Source: Yoonia sp. SS1-5 (GTDB lineage: Bacteria > Pseudomonadota > Alphaproteobacteria > Rhodobacterales > Rhodobacteraceae). From it: 64,000 nucleotides of DNA. Positions 1 through 9,162 of this stretch are shown in pieces. The stretch is from contig NZ_CP151767.2 in the NCBI RefSeq assembly GCF_038443705.2, forward strand, positions 1,612,001-1,676,000, written 5' to 3'. Both the position numbers and the translations under genes were made by a program. Numbering within the stretch: position 1 is the stretch's first letter; every line of letters begins with the position of its first letter. The notes beneath the pieces were generated by a model. That model worked only from the letters and a program-made list of their open reading frames with translations. It was not told the origin of the DNA and did no database searches.

Positions 1-91
1 TTCGGTCGCGAGAAAAATCAATGCGGTGAAAAGCGCCGCAAATGGCGACCGGATAACCGGAAATGCCGTACAACTGGGAGACTATAAGCAT

Positions 92-1333
92 ATGACACTT
101 ATGAGAAATTTGACACTGAGCACGGCTTTCGTTGCGTTAAGCACAGGTGCCGCCCTTGCCGGTGGCCATGCCGATTGCGGCGATGGCCGGTTGAACATCA
201 TCGGCAACGAATTTCCTGCGATTCAAACTGTCGCTGCCGCAGCCCAGGCCTGTGCCGGTGACGGCGCCGAGGCTAACCTGACATCAGAACATCAGACACT
301 GAACGTCGCGGGCATGACCGGCAATCCGGCGGAGTACACTACCGCGATTGTTGCCAACTCATCCATCGTGGCACTGATCAACGAAGACGTCATTCAGCCG
401 CTTGACGATCTTGTTGCAGAGTTTGGCCAGGACATCCCAAAGCAGCAGTTGATCACCGTCGATGGTAAGGTCATGGCCGTCGCTTTCATGGCGAATGCGC
501 AGCATCTGGTCTACCGGGCCGATGTACTGCAGCAGATCGGCGCAGAGGTCCCGACCTCCTATGAGGAAGTTCTGGATGCGGCCGCAAAGATCCGCGAAGC
601 CGGCATCATGGAATACCCCGTTGGCGGTGCTTATGCAGCTGGCTGGAACCTGGCCCAGGAATTCACCAACATGTATATCGGCACCGGCGGCAGCTTCTTT
701 GAGCCCGGCACCGCGCAAGTCAGCATCAACAACGCGCAAGGCGTCGAAGCGCTGGAAATGATGAAAGCGCTGTCCGAATACATGAACCCCGACTACCTGA
801 CCCATGACAGCAACGCGACATCCGCCGAATGGGAAGCAGGAAACGTGGCCCTGATGAACATGTGGGGCAGCCGGACGGGCGTATTGATGGACGACGAAGG
901 ATCAGAAGCCGTCGTATATGAAAACACCAAAGTCGGCGGCCCCCTGACGGTTGGCGACAGCGGCACGCCTGCCACGACACTATGGTGGGATGGCTGGACT
1001 GTGGCCAAGAACATCAGCGATGAAGATGCGGCTACGACCTTCAAGGCGATGAAAGCTGGCGTCTCTTCTGACATCCTCAACGATGAGACCATGTCGCAAG
1101 CTGTCTGGCTGATGGATGGGTTCGAGCCTGCCCCTGTGAACGAGGGCGTTTTGGCCTCTGTTGCTGCCGGCTCAACGCCCTACCCGATGGTGCCGTTCCA
1201 AGGCCTGTTGCACACCGCATTGGGTGACAACATCGCAGACTTCCTGCAGGGCAATGAAAGCGCCGAGCAGACACTGGCCGATATCGAAGCCGCCTATACC
1301 GCTGCGGCCACTGAAAACGGCTTTCTTCAGTAA
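92..1333 (+). CDS. ABC transporter sugar-type substrate-binding protein
   Basis: Periplasmic solute-binding protein of family 1 (COG1653-like), which would capture a sugar or sugar derivative for the two permeases that follow. The N-terminus is a signal peptide ending near TGAALA-GG, and the mature part has the usual length (about 390 residues). I chose the ATG at 92 because a GGGAG lies about 11 bases upstream; a GTG at 26 in the same frame would place an odd hydrophilic stretch before the signal peptide, and an ATG at 101 is also possible. It leads an operon with two permeases and a SnoaL-like gene. The ATPase is not visible and may lie upstream of the window or elsewhere. The substrate cannot be told from sequence alone. 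Confidence 0.9.
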   Translation: MTLMRNLTLSTAFVALSTGAALAGGHADCGDGRLNIIGNEFPAIQTVAAAAQACAGDGAEANLTSEHQTLNVAGMTGNPAEYTTAIVANSSIVALINEDVIQPLDDLVAEFGQDIPKQQLITVDGKVMAVAFMANAQHLVYRADVLQQIGAEVPTSYEEVLDAAAKIREAGIMEYPVGGAYAAGWNLAQEFTNMYIGTGGSFFEPGTAQVSINNAQGVEALEMMKALSEYMNPDYLTHDSNATSAEWEAGNVALMNMWGSRTGVLMDDEGSEAVVYENTKVGGPLTVGDSGTPATTLWWDGWTVAKNISDEDAATTFKAMKAGVSSDILNDETMSQAVWLMDGFEPAPVNEGVLASVAAGSTPYPMVPFQGLLHTALGDNIADFLQGNESAEQTLADIEAAYTAAATENGFLQ

Positions 1334-1344
1334 GCCTGACTGAT

Positions 1345-1370
1345 GTGAGGGGGGCGTTTGTCCCCCTCAC
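1345..1370 (+). promoter_or_regulatory. intercistronic hairpin after binding-protein gene
   Basis: GTGAGGGGG and CCCCCTCAC form a perfect 9-bp stem between the binding-protein stop and the first permease. No T-run follows. Such hairpins commonly protect the upstream mRNA or partly attenuate, giving more binding protein than permease; that role is inferred. Confidence 0.6.
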
Positions 1371-1405
1371 CGACTTCTTTCCGCATAGCTTTGGGGGCGC
1401 GGCTG

Positions 1406-2431
1406 ATGAAACATAAGACATTCTTCTGGTTTGTGCTGCCGTCAGTGTTCCTGATGGTCCTGTTCATCGCGCTGCCGATTGTCTCAGTCGTTACCCAATC
1501 GCTCTATTCCAAGCACGAACAAGTCATTATCGAGGTTGAAAACTGCGGCCCCTTCGGCTGCACCGTTGAGACCACCGTCGACCAAGAGGCAACCGCAGCG
1601 CTAGAGGCCGCCGAGCCGCTGGGCAAATGGGCCGGTCTGGATATCTACAAGGATCGCAACCATCTGGCCCTGTCCGAGGTTGCGAGCGCCTGGATCAATG
1701 CCGACGGGTTGCCCGACTTCGGCAAAAGCCTGATGAACCTGCCGTTCTACAGTGCCTTGGGCTTTACCATAACTTATACGGCCATCGTCACCCCGCTGAC
1801 GATCATTCTGGGGTTCATGGTCGCCATCGCGGTGAACTCCGTGGCCAAGGCCTTGCGCGGGCCAACGATCTTTTTCTCGCTGCTGCCGATGATTGTGACC
1901 CCGCTGGTGGGGTCGCTGATCATCTTCTGGATGGTCGATGCGCGCGGTATCTTGGGCACCGGTCTGCAATGGCTGGCCAATGATCCGAACTTGTCGGTCA
2001 AGGCCTCAACCCCGCTGATGTGGGCGATGCTGATGTTTTACGGGGTCTGGCACTCTGCCCCCTTCGCGTTCATCGTCTATTATGCGGGTCTGCAAACCGT
2101 GAACCAGGACACGCTTGAGGCCGCCCTGATCGACGGGGCCAGCCGGTGGGAGCGGATCCGCTATGTCGTGGTTCCGCATTTGGCGCCGCTGACGACATTC
2201 ATCGCGCTGATCCAACTGATGGATAACTTCCGGGTGTTTGAGCCAATTATCAGCTTCAGCGCGGCGGCACATGCCACATCGCTGTCATACGCGATCTTCA
2301 ACGATCTGGGGGGCGAAACACGGCTTCTGTCCTCTGCTGCGGCAACCTCTGTGCTGACAATCATCTTTGTCGCCATGCTGCTTTCACCCGTTCTGGTCCG
2401 CACATGGCGCGACTTCGGCACACGCAAGTAA
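1406..2431 (+). CDS. ABC transporter permease (MalF-like)
   Basis: Inner-membrane permease of a sugar-type ABC importer. There is one N-terminal membrane span (about residues 5-28), then a periplasmic stretch of roughly 90 residues with two close cysteines (CGPFGC), then the MetI-like core with five or six spans. The EAA loop that contacts the ATPase is visible as EAALIDGASRWERIRY followed by VVVP. I start at ATG 1406 (GGGGG about 9 bases upstream); an in-frame TTG at 1358 lies inside the upstream hairpin. The next permease starts 10 bases after the stop, so the two are co-transcribed and likely form a heterodimer. Confidence 0.9.
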   Translation: MKHKTFFWFVLPSVFLMVLFIALPIVSVVTQSLYSKHEQVIIEVENCGPFGCTVETTVDQEATAALEAAEPLGKWAGLDIYKDRNHLALSEVASAWINADGLPDFGKSLMNLPFYSALGFTITYTAIVTPLTIILGFMVAIAVNSVAKALRGPTIFFSLLPMIVTPLVGSLIIFWMVDARGILGTGLQWLANDPNLSVKASTPLMWAMLMFYGVWHSAPFAFIVYYAGLQTVNQDTLEAALIDGASRWERIRYVVVPHLAPLTTFIALIQLMDNFRVFEPIISFSAAAHATSLSYAIFNDLGGETRLLSSAAATSVLTIIFVAMLLSPVLVRTWRDFGTRK

Positions 2432-2441
2432 GGGAACGCTC

Positions 2442-3320
2442 ATGTCCATCGCCACCCGCCGCCCGTTGAGTGTCAGCTTTCTGGCCAGCAGTTTCCTTGT
2501 CCTTTGGCTGATCTTGGCCGCCTTCCCCTTTCTTTGGACGCTTTGGGGATCGTTCAAGGTTGAAGGGGATTTCTTTTCCAAGGCTGATTGGGCGAATTCG
2601 CTCTTCGGGACGCTCACCAAGGTCGAAACCGGGGGCAGTTTCACCGGTGACGGCTACTATGGTGCCTGGATTCAAGAGGAGTTCTGGCGGGCCGCCTGGC
2701 ACACTGGCCTTGTTTGCCTGTGCGTTGTCACGATCTCGCTGACCTGTGGAACGTTGGCGGGCTATGCGCTGTCCCGCTCGCCCTATCGCTATGCTTTCTG
2801 GCTTTTGCTTTTTGCGCTGATCTTCCGGGCGATGCCACCAGTGACGCTGGTATCGGGATACCTGCTGCCCTTCTTCGAATGGAACCTCTGGGGGCACCTG
2901 TCTACGACGATCATCGTGCTTGTGGCCATCAACCAACCATTCACCCTTTGGATGCTGCATTCATTCTTCAAGAACATCCCCCAAGACCTGGACGAAAGCG
3001 CGATGGTCGATGGGTGCACACGGTTCCAGGCCTTCCGGCACGTAATCATCCCGGTGATGTGGCCGGGTGTGATCACCACGGGGCTGTTCAGCTTCCTGCT
3101 GGCGTTCAACGACTTCGCGATCACAACAATGCTGCTGTCCAAGGAAAACCACACGATGATCCCCAAGATCTTCAGCTTCCTCGGGACGACACAAACCAAA
3201 GGCAACGTCATGTTCGCGGTGGCGGCGGTTGTATCGGTGACAGCGCCGTTATTCGTGATGATCCTGTTCTTCCAGCGCCAGATCGTATCGGGCCTGACCG
3301 CCGGTGCCGTGAAAGGCTAA
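2442..3320 (+). CDS. ABC transporter permease (MalG-like)
   Basis: Second permease of the same importer, 292 residues. It has six predicted membrane spans and the EAA-type loop ESAMVDGCTRFQAFRHVIIP near the C-terminal half. The start ATG at 2442 has AGGGAA upstream; in-frame codons upstream belong to the end of the previous gene. One base separates its stop from the next gene, so translation is probably coupled. A periplasmic insert (about residues 40-85) between spans 1 and 2 mirrors the longer insert in its partner permease. Confidence 0.9.
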   Translation: MSIATRRPLSVSFLASSFLVLWLILAAFPFLWTLWGSFKVEGDFFSKADWANSLFGTLTKVETGGSFTGDGYYGAWIQEEFWRAAWHTGLVCLCVVTISLTCGTLAGYALSRSPYRYAFWLLLFALIFRAMPPVTLVSGYLLPFFEWNLWGHLSTTIIVLVAINQPFTLWMLHSFFKNIPQDLDESAMVDGCTRFQAFRHVIIPVMWPGVITTGLFSFLLAFNDFAITTMLLSKENHTMIPKIFSFLGTTQTKGNVMFAVAAVVSVTAPLFVMILFFQRQIVSGLTAGAVKG

Positions 3321-3321
3321 A

Positions 3322-4311
3322 ATGAGTTTCCAGACTGAGAAGGCGCTGGTGCGCGCGCATTACGCGGCACTGGCCAAGGCCACGCCGGACACCGTGGCCG
3401 ATGTCCTGGCTGAACGGGTCAGCCCTGACTGGCATTGGCGCGGAATGCATCCGTTTCATGAACAACACGGGGCGCAGGCTGTCGCCGATACTTTCTGGTC
3501 CCCCTTCCTGAGCGCTATATCCCGGGTCCAGCGCCGCGAGGATATCTTTTTCGCGGGCAAAAATGAAATTGACGGGTTCAACTCGGTCTGGGTGGCCTCG
3601 ATGGGCCATCTGATGGGGCTGTTTGATGCGCCGTTTCTGGGCATCAAACCGCATCGGCGGATCGCGATGTTGCGCTATGCCGAATTCAACCGGATTGAGA
3701 ACGGCAAGATCGTCGAAACCGCCCTGTTCTGCGATCTAATCCATCTGATGCGTCAGGCCGGCCAATATCCCCTGCCCCCGCAAACCGGCATGCATCTGGT
3801 TCAACCCGGCCCCGCCACCCATGACGGGTTGCTGCGCGATGACGCTGATCCGGTGGAGGGTCAGGCGACGCTCGCCCTGATCAACCGCATGATCGGCGAC
3901 ATCAACGGGCACGAAAAATATGCGACCCGGCAGGAAGAGCTGTCGCAATGCTGGCATGACGATATGCTCTGGTGGGGGCCAGAGGGGATTGGGGCGACCT
4001 ACACCATCGACCGCTATATCGACCAGCATCAGCGCCCCTTCCGGACCCAGATCAAGGACCGCGTCTATAACGGACATGTCTGCCGCATGGCCGAAGGTAA
4101 CTTCGGCGGGTTCTTTGGCTGGGCAAACCTGACCCTCACAAACGCAGGCGGCTATATGGGGCTGCCGGCTGGGACGCCCGCCGACATGCGGGTGGTTGAT
4201 ATGTACCGGCGGGATGGGGACAAACTGGCCGAGAATTGGATTTTCATCGACATCCTGCATTTCCTGCATATGCAGGGCAATGACGTGCTTGGGCGGATGG
4301 AAACACTCTAG
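3322..4311 (+). CDS. tandem SnoaL/NTF2-like protein
   Basis: A 329-residue soluble protein with two SnoaL-like (NTF2-fold) halves, about residues 1-160 and 190-320. Each half has the aromatic-rich helix and sheet pattern of the fold (DWHWRGMHPFHEQHG in the first, DMLWWGPEGIG in the second). Members of the fold range from small cyclases and isomerases to binding proteins, so the reaction is unknown. Position at the end of the ABC importer operon suggests it acts on the imported compound. The TAG stop is the first three bases of a palindrome shared with other gene ends in this window. Confidence 0.75.
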   Translation: MSFQTEKALVRAHYAALAKATPDTVADVLAERVSPDWHWRGMHPFHEQHGAQAVADTFWSPFLSAISRVQRREDIFFAGKNEIDGFNSVWVASMGHLMGLFDAPFLGIKPHRRIAMLRYAEFNRIENGKIVETALFCDLIHLMRQAGQYPLPPQTGMHLVQPGPATHDGLLRDDADPVEGQATLALINRMIGDINGHEKYATRQEELSQCWHDDMLWWGPEGIGATYTIDRYIDQHQRPFRTQIKDRVYNGHVCRMAEGNFGGFFGWANLTLTNAGGYMGLPAGTPADMRVVDMYRRDGDKLAENWIFIDILHFLHMQGNDVLGRMETL

Positions 4312-4324
4312 GGGCCGGACCCTA
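4309..4324. repeat. TAGGG..CCCTA gene-end palindrome, copy 1
   Basis: TAGGGGCCGGACCCTA, an inverted repeat with one mismatched pair. It contains the TAG stop of the SnoaL-like gene on the plus strand and touches the stop of the convergent regulator gene. It may act as a bidirectional transcript end. It is related to the copies at 38679 and 54695. Confidence 0.6.
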
Positions 4325-4936
4325 ACAGGCAAATCTGTGTGCCGAGATGTTGATATCCCCGCATTGATCCAGCGGGATATCGTCGCCAGTCAAGGCGTCG
4401 CCAATATACCAGCCATCAGGGGACAGACGGACCGCGATGGGATGCACCACCTGCGCCGCGTCACTGCTGGCCCTGATCCGCACAATGCGCCCGCCGCGCA
4501 CCGCAGCCGCAAAGGCCGCAACGCGCGGGTCCTCCGGCAGCTGATGGGCATGGATTGGAAACCTCTTGATCGCCATCTGGGTGACATCACGCACCTTGTC
4601 CGGGAAACTCTCGATCAGTTTTGCAGTCGCGCGCCGGGCCGCGTCGGCCAGGCCCAGCTGGGTCAATGCGGGCTGCGCTGCACCAAGGATGATGCCCAGC
4701 GCCTCGGCCTCCTCCCGATCCAGGCCCGTCAGGCGTGTGCGATAATTAAACCCAAGCTCGATCCCACCCTGATTGCCCTGAAACACGATGATCGGCAGGC
4801 CCGCCTCGGTCATTGCGTCCACATCGCGCAGGATCGTGCGCGGGGTCACCTCCAGCTCGGTCGCAAGTTGTGTCGCCGTCAATCGGCCCCGGTTCTGAAG
4901 CAACAAAAGGATCTGCAAAAGGCGGGAGGCGCGCAA
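4322..4936 (-). CDS. HTH/WYL-type transcriptional regulator
   Basis: DeoR-like winged helix (about residues 1-60, with RLTATQLATELEVTPRTILRDV as the recognition region) followed by a divergent WYL-type effector region (about 130-200). The start is TTG at 4936: an in-frame TGA lies 9 bases further upstream, no ATG is available in frame, and GAGGG sits about 7 bases before the TTG. It is divergent from an SRPBCC gene, and a 7-bp-arm palindrome lies between them. This suggests it controls that gene and itself; the ligand is unknown. Confidence 0.85.
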   Translation of the reverse strand: MRASRLLQILLLLQNRGRLTATQLATELEVTPRTILRDVDAMTEAGLPIIVFQGNQGGIELGFNYRTRLTGLDREEAEALGIILGAAQPALTQLGLADAARRATAKLIESFPDKVRDVTQMAIKRFPIHAHQLPEDPRVAAFAAAVRGGRIVRIRASSDAAQVVHPIAVRLSPDGWYIGDALTGDDIPLDQCGDINISAHRFAC

Positions 4937-4951
4937 GACAAGCCCTCAAAC

Positions 4952-4968
4952 ATGACATAAGATGTCAT
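4952..4968. promoter_or_regulatory. candidate operator palindrome between divergent genes
   Basis: ATGACAT-AAG-ATGTCAT, two perfect 7-bp arms, between the WYL-type regulator and the SRPBCC gene. It is about 16 bases from the regulator start and 44 from the SRPBCC start. The natural reading is the binding site of the divergent regulator. Confidence 0.6.
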
Positions 4969-5011
4969 ATAAGGGTTGCTAAGCCCTGTGGTGTCAAGAC
5001 AAGGAGCATGC

Positions 5012-5434
5012 ATGACACCCTATCACGTCACCCGCGACATCGCCGCGCCACCGGAAACCGTCTGGTCCATTCTGACCGACGCAAATCGCCTGTCAGACGG
5101 CAGTTTCAGCATCATCCGGATCGACGGGCGGATCGCAGCCGGACAATCATTCAAACTATGGTCAACGGTTGACCCCAAGCGCGCCTTTCCGATCAAGGTC
5201 GCGGTGATGCAGCCCGCGCAGCGAATGGAATGGCATGGTGGCATGCCTTTGGGGCTGTTTCTGGGGAACCGGCAATTCAGCCTGACCCCAATCGGCACCG
5301 GGACGCGTTTCGATATGCGCGAGACTTATTCCGGACCGCTGAAAGGCCTGATCACGCGGTTCATTCCGGATCTACAACCCAGCTTTGAGACATTCGCAAA
5401 CGCACTGAAAGCAGCAGCAGAGGACACGCCATGA
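5012..5434 (+). CDS. SRPBCC (START-like) family protein
   Basis: A 140-residue SRPBCC-fold protein: the typical opening with a PxxxVWxxLTD motif (APPETVWSILTD), a hydrophobic cavity fold, and a C-terminal helix (SFETFANALKAAAE). Relatives bind or move small hydrophobic ligands or act as cyclases; function here is unknown. Start ATG 5012 follows AAGGAG with good spacing. The next gene overlaps by ATGA (5431-5434), so the two are translationally coupled. Probably controlled by the divergent regulator. Confidence 0.85.
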   Translation: MTPYHVTRDIAAPPETVWSILTDANRLSDGSFSIIRIDGRIAAGQSFKLWSTVDPKRAFPIKVAVMQPAQRMEWHGGMPLGLFLGNRQFSLTPIGTGTRFDMRETYSGPLKGLITRFIPDLQPSFETFANALKAAAEDTP

Positions 5435-5835
5435 ACCGCGTCACCTATGGCATGGGCGTGGCGGGCGACCCGTGGATACTGAAAACACCGCCGCTATCGT
5501 CCGCGTTCGAAGCCTGGCGCGACGAGGACCGGTTGGTCATCCAGGTCGGCAAGACGCAACTTTCATATCAATGGCGCGCGATCAAAGATGCGCATGCGAT
5601 GCTGGTGGCATACGGTGACTGGATGCCACTGGGCAACGCGGATGAAGGCAAACCGACCAAGGCCGGCACGCTGGAACACTGGGCGCGCGATCCGGCAAAT
5701 CCGGTCGGCGGCTATTACGGATTGCGCAAAGGTTATCGCGGGCGGTTCGCCAACTACGTCAGCCCCGTATTGGAAATGCTGGGACTGGTAGAGCTGGAAC
5801 ACAACGCGCGAAACAACCGGATCAGGGCCATTTGA
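5431..5835 (+). CDS. conserved hypothetical protein
   Basis: A 134-residue soluble protein, rich in aromatic and charged residues, with no signal peptide or membrane span. The middle (YQWRAIKDAHAMLVAYGDWMPLG) and the end (RGRFANYVSPVLEMLGLVEL) look well folded; the end resembles a short winged-helix-like segment. I do not recognise a named family with certainty. Its start overlaps the stop of the SRPBCC gene by ATGA, so the two products probably work in the same process. Confidence 0.75.
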   Translation: MNRVTYGMGVAGDPWILKTPPLSSAFEAWRDEDRLVIQVGKTQLSYQWRAIKDAHAMLVAYGDWMPLGNADEGKPTKAGTLEHWARDPANPVGGYYGLRKGYRGRFANYVSPVLEMLGLVELEHNARNNRIRAI

Positions 5836-5889
5836 TGCGGTCGGGGGCGGATCATTGGGTCTTGTCGGCGACCGCGCTGTTTGGGAATG

Positions 5890-7215
5890 TCAGCTATCGG
5901 TGTCTACGGCCGACCGTCTGATCAACAACAAAACCAGTATCACTGCAAAGAACAGAAACCCGGCACCGACAATCCATGCGACCGGTGTCGTGTAAATCTC
6001 CGCGATAGCTCCGGCCAACACCAGACCCAACGCGGCCCCCAACTGTTGTATCAACGATCTCAGAGAGAGCATGGTCGACCGTTGACGGTCTTCGACGCAA
6101 CGATGCAAAATGCAGGTGCCCGGCGTTTCGCTGACCCCAAGGATGACAGCGTACAGGATGAATACCGTCACAAAGCCGAGGATACTACCCTGCAGCGCCA
6201 AGGCGATCTGCACGACTGCCAAGCAAGCAAAACTCGCCGCAAGCGTCATGGCGTGCCGTCGCCTGAAGATCCGACTGATATGCGCCGACAGAGATGCCCC
6301 CAAAGCAATTGAGAAGAAGTAGGTCGCAGTCATGATACCGATGACAGTGTTTGCGTAACCCTCATCCAACATCGGCTTTGCATGGGTCGGCCAGATCACC
6401 TCAACAGGGTTGGTTGCCATCAGAAGCAACGCCAAACCTGCCAGAAGGATCGAAAGAGTCGGATGTCTAAGCGCCAACAGGCTGGCGTCTTTCATGACCG
6501 TTGGAACATTCGCGAAACCATGCTTGAGAGCCGCGACGCCCTTGGAGCGCGGTTTTTCGACAATGGCCACCACCGTGAACGCAAACACGCCCAACATCAC
6601 AGCAAAGCTTGCCATGTAGGACGCATCATAGATGCTGAACCCAAGCCGCTTTGCGACCTGGCCAAGAATATCGGGCAGAAGGCCGCCAATCGCGGCACCA
6701 ATGGCCAACCCAACCGCATTGGCCCATTGCGCTTTGGCCAGTGCGGGCTGGGGATCCACATTCGGTGCTGCGGCCTTGAAAGTTTCGAGAAACCACGCAT
6801 CAAGCGTGCCTGACCTGAGCGCGCGACCAAAACCGATGAATGCAAATGAAAGCGCGAGAATGTAGAAGTCCGCCGTCGAGAGAAACAGCACAAGCGAAAC
6901 CAGACTGGCGACGACCGCTGTCAAAAAGACCGGCTTGCGGCCAATGCTGTCGGCAAGACCACCGAATGGCAGCTCCATCGCCATCGTCGTGAGCGAGTAG
7001 ACCCCGAAGAGAAGCGAGATTTGAAAGAGGTCCATGCCGCGATCAGTCAAGGCCAGAACAACAACGGCAACTGTCAGTCCCATCGCAAAACGGTCAAGGA
7101 ACTGGTGCAGTTGAAATACGCGAATGTGCCGTCGCGCTGATGCGTTCAGTGCTGCGAAAGAAAACTCGATTTCGGTGGCCATCTTTGCAGCATCGCCGTT
7201 GCTGTCAACATGCAC
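5890..7215 (-). CDS. MFS transporter
   Basis: A 441-residue major facilitator superfamily protein with about 12 membrane spans. The loop between spans 2 and 3 carries the family signature in the form GGLADSIGRKPV. The family moves small solutes, often drugs or metabolites, by proton coupling; the substrate is not deducible. The start is uncertain: ATG 7215 or ATG 7182, neither with a strong ribosome site. It converges with the hypothetical gene ending at 5835 and stands alone. Confidence 0.85.
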   Translation of the reverse strand: MHVDSNGDAAKMATEIEFSFAALNASARRHIRVFQLHQFLDRFAMGLTVAVVVLALTDRGMDLFQISLLFGVYSLTTMAMELPFGGLADSIGRKPVFLTAVVASLVSLVLFLSTADFYILALSFAFIGFGRALRSGTLDAWFLETFKAAAPNVDPQPALAKAQWANAVGLAIGAAIGGLLPDILGQVAKRLGFSIYDASYMASFAVMLGVFAFTVVAIVEKPRSKGVAALKHGFANVPTVMKDASLLALRHPTLSILLAGLALLLMATNPVEVIWPTHAKPMLDEGYANTVIGIMTATYFFSIALGASLSAHISRIFRRRHAMTLAASFACLAVVQIALALQGSILGFVTVFILYAVILGVSETPGTCILHRCVEDRQRSTMLSLRSLIQQLGAALGLVLAGAIAEIYTTPVAWIVGAGFLFFAVILVLLLIRRSAVDTDS

Positions 7216-7309
7216 AACACATTAAGCGAGCCAGAACTTGTGCCGCGCCACAGTAAACATTCGTTCAAGAGGGTCCGGTTTTACTCACCCAACGCACGTC
7301 GCGCGCCCC

Positions 7310-7894
7310 TTAACCGACATCCGTCTTTCCGCGCCGGTCGTGCCGCAGATTGGCGTAGAGTACGTGGTTCCGCCAGCGTCCATTGATTTGCAGATAGCTT
7401 TGCGCGACCCCTTCATATTTGTAGCCGCATTTTTCCAGCAATCGTCGTGACGGCTCATTTTCCGGCAGGCACCCGGCCTCGACCCGGCTGATATCAAGCA
7501 CCGTAAACGCGTGATGGACGACGGCCGCGATCGCTTCGCGCATATAGCCCTGCCGGGCGTAAGGGGCGCCGATCCAATAGCCGGTGGTCCCCGCCTGGGC
7601 CGGGCCGCGCCGGATATTGTCCAGCGTGATTGCCCCCACCAGCATGTCGTCGGTCCGCCGGATCAGGAACAACGGCATCGCCGTCCCATTCGCAATCGAA
7701 CGCTGCGCCCAATAGACCCGATTGGTAAAGGCCTTGCGTGACAGATGGTCAGGGGCCCATGTTGGCTCCCACATGCGCAGGAAGTCTTCGCTATCGCGGC
7801 GCAGCGTGGACCATGCCCGAAAATCACCATGTTGAGGCGGGCGCAGGGTCAACCGTTCGGTTTCAATCCGGACCTTGCGTTTTGCGCCCAGCAT
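7310..7894 (-). CDS. GNAT N-acetyltransferase (RimJ/RimL-like)
   Basis: A 194-residue acetyltransferase of the RimJ/RimL group. It opens with ETERLTLRPPQHGDFRAW, contains the acetyl-CoA loop region YWIGAPYARQGYMREA, and ends the fold with VEAGCLPENEPSRRLLEKCG. The usual substrates are protein N-termini or small amines. The start ATG shares its A with the TGA stop of the M16 peptidase gene (TGATG), so the two are coupled. It is the last gene of the thrC/M16 run. Confidence 0.9.
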   Translation of the reverse strand: MLGAKRKVRIETERLTLRPPQHGDFRAWSTLRRDSEDFLRMWEPTWAPDHLSRKAFTNRVYWAQRSIANGTAMPLFLIRRTDDMLVGAITLDNIRRGPAQAGTTGYWIGAPYARQGYMREAIAAVVHHAFTVLDISRVEAGCLPENEPSRRLLEKCGYKYEGVAQSYLQINGRWRNHVLYANLRHDRRGKTDVG

Positions 7895-9162
7895 CAGGCG
7901 GCAAGCCGTGCTTTCAGCGCCTCGAGACCCGGTGCGGCCTCTGCCGGACCATAGAGCGCCATGGCCGTCCCGGCCTGACCTGCCATCTGCGCGGCAAAGC
8001 TTTTGACATCACCTGTCGTGACCGCGTCAATCCGTTCGACAGTCTCGTCAATGGATGGGATCCGGTCCCAGATCGACAACAGGCGGGCCAGCCGTTCAGC
8101 CCGGTTCGACGGGCTTTCCAGCCCCATCAGCAGACCGGCTTTCATTTGCGCCCGGGCACGCGCCACCTCGGCCGCAGACATATCATCAGCGGCCCGTTTC
8201 ATCTCGTCCATGGTGATATTGGCCAGTTCGGCGATTTGTGCAGCACTGGTGCCCGCATAGATCGTCGTCAGCCCGGTGTCCTCATAGGCCCCGGCCTGCG
8301 CAAAGATCGTGTAGCACAGGCCACGGTTTTCCCGGACCTCCTGAAACAGGCGCGAGGACATGCCCCCACCCATGGCCGAGGCATAAACCTGCGCTGTATA
8401 AATTGCCGGATCGCGATAAGTGGGTCCCTCAAGCGCCATGGCAAAATGCACCTGCTCGAGCGCCTTGTGTTCACGTCGTTCGCCGCCGCTGAACACCGCA
8501 GGCTGCATCAGATCAGGTGAGCGGGTGATCGCAGGCAAATGGCCAAACAGGGCCTCGGCCTGTGCCACGATGGCCGCATGGTCAACGGCACCGGCTGCGG
8601 CAAGGATCATCTGGTTGGGGCCGTAATGTTCGCCAACGAAACCTTGCAAATCATCCCGCGAAAAGGCGCTGACACGCTCTGTCGGGCCAAGGATCGTGCG
8701 GCCCAAAGCCTGATCCGGGAACGCGGCCTCTTGCAGCCAGTCAAAAATGATATCGTCGGGCGTATCCAGCGCCTGCCCGATTTCCTGCAGGATCACACCG
8801 CGTTCCACCTCGATCTCGGCGGGGTCAAAGACCGGGTTGAGCAGGATATCGGCAATCACATCCAGACCAAGTGCGACATCATCCTGCAGAACCCGCGCGT
8901 AATAGGCTGTCATTTCACGGCTGGTATAGGCGTTGATATAGCCGCCCACGTCTTCGATGGTTTCGGCTATCTGTAGCGCGCTGCGTGTCTTGGTTCCCTT
9001 GAACGCCATATGTTCTAGGAAATGGGCGATGCCGTTTTGCTCGATACGCTCGTGCCGCCCGCCCGCCTGCACCCAGATTCCGATGCTTGTCGATTTCAGC
9101 CCCGGCATATGCTCGGTCACGATCCGAAAGCCGTTGGACAATGTATGCAGTTCAATCGTCAA
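7894..9162 (-). CDS. M16 zinc peptidase (processing peptidase-like)
   Basis: A 422-residue M16 metallopeptidase resembling the mitochondrial processing peptidase beta subunit. The inverted zinc motif HFLEH is at about residues 47-51, and the downstream glutamate region is visible as EIEVERGVILQEI. Both M16 halves are present. The start appears to be TTG at 9162, directly after the TAA of thrC, with GGGAG about 12 bases upstream. The thrC-M16-GNAT order is common in Rhodobacterales. It probably degrades or processes peptides in the cytoplasm. Confidence 0.93.
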   Translation of the reverse strand: MTIELHTLSNGFRIVTEHMPGLKSTSIGIWVQAGGRHERIEQNGIAHFLEHMAFKGTKTRSALQIAETIEDVGGYINAYTSREMTAYYARVLQDDVALGLDVIADILLNPVFDPAEIEVERGVILQEIGQALDTPDDIIFDWLQEAAFPDQALGRTILGPTERVSAFSRDDLQGFVGEHYGPNQMILAAAGAVDHAAIVAQAEALFGHLPAITRSPDLMQPAVFSGGERREHKALEQVHFAMALEGPTYRDPAIYTAQVYASAMGGGMSSRLFQEVRENRGLCYTIFAQAGAYEDTGLTTIYAGTSAAQIAELANITMDEMKRAADDMSAAEVARARAQMKAGLLMGLESPSNRAERLARLLSIWDRIPSIDETVERIDAVTTGDVKSFAAQMAGQAGTAMALYGPAEAAPGLEALKARLAA

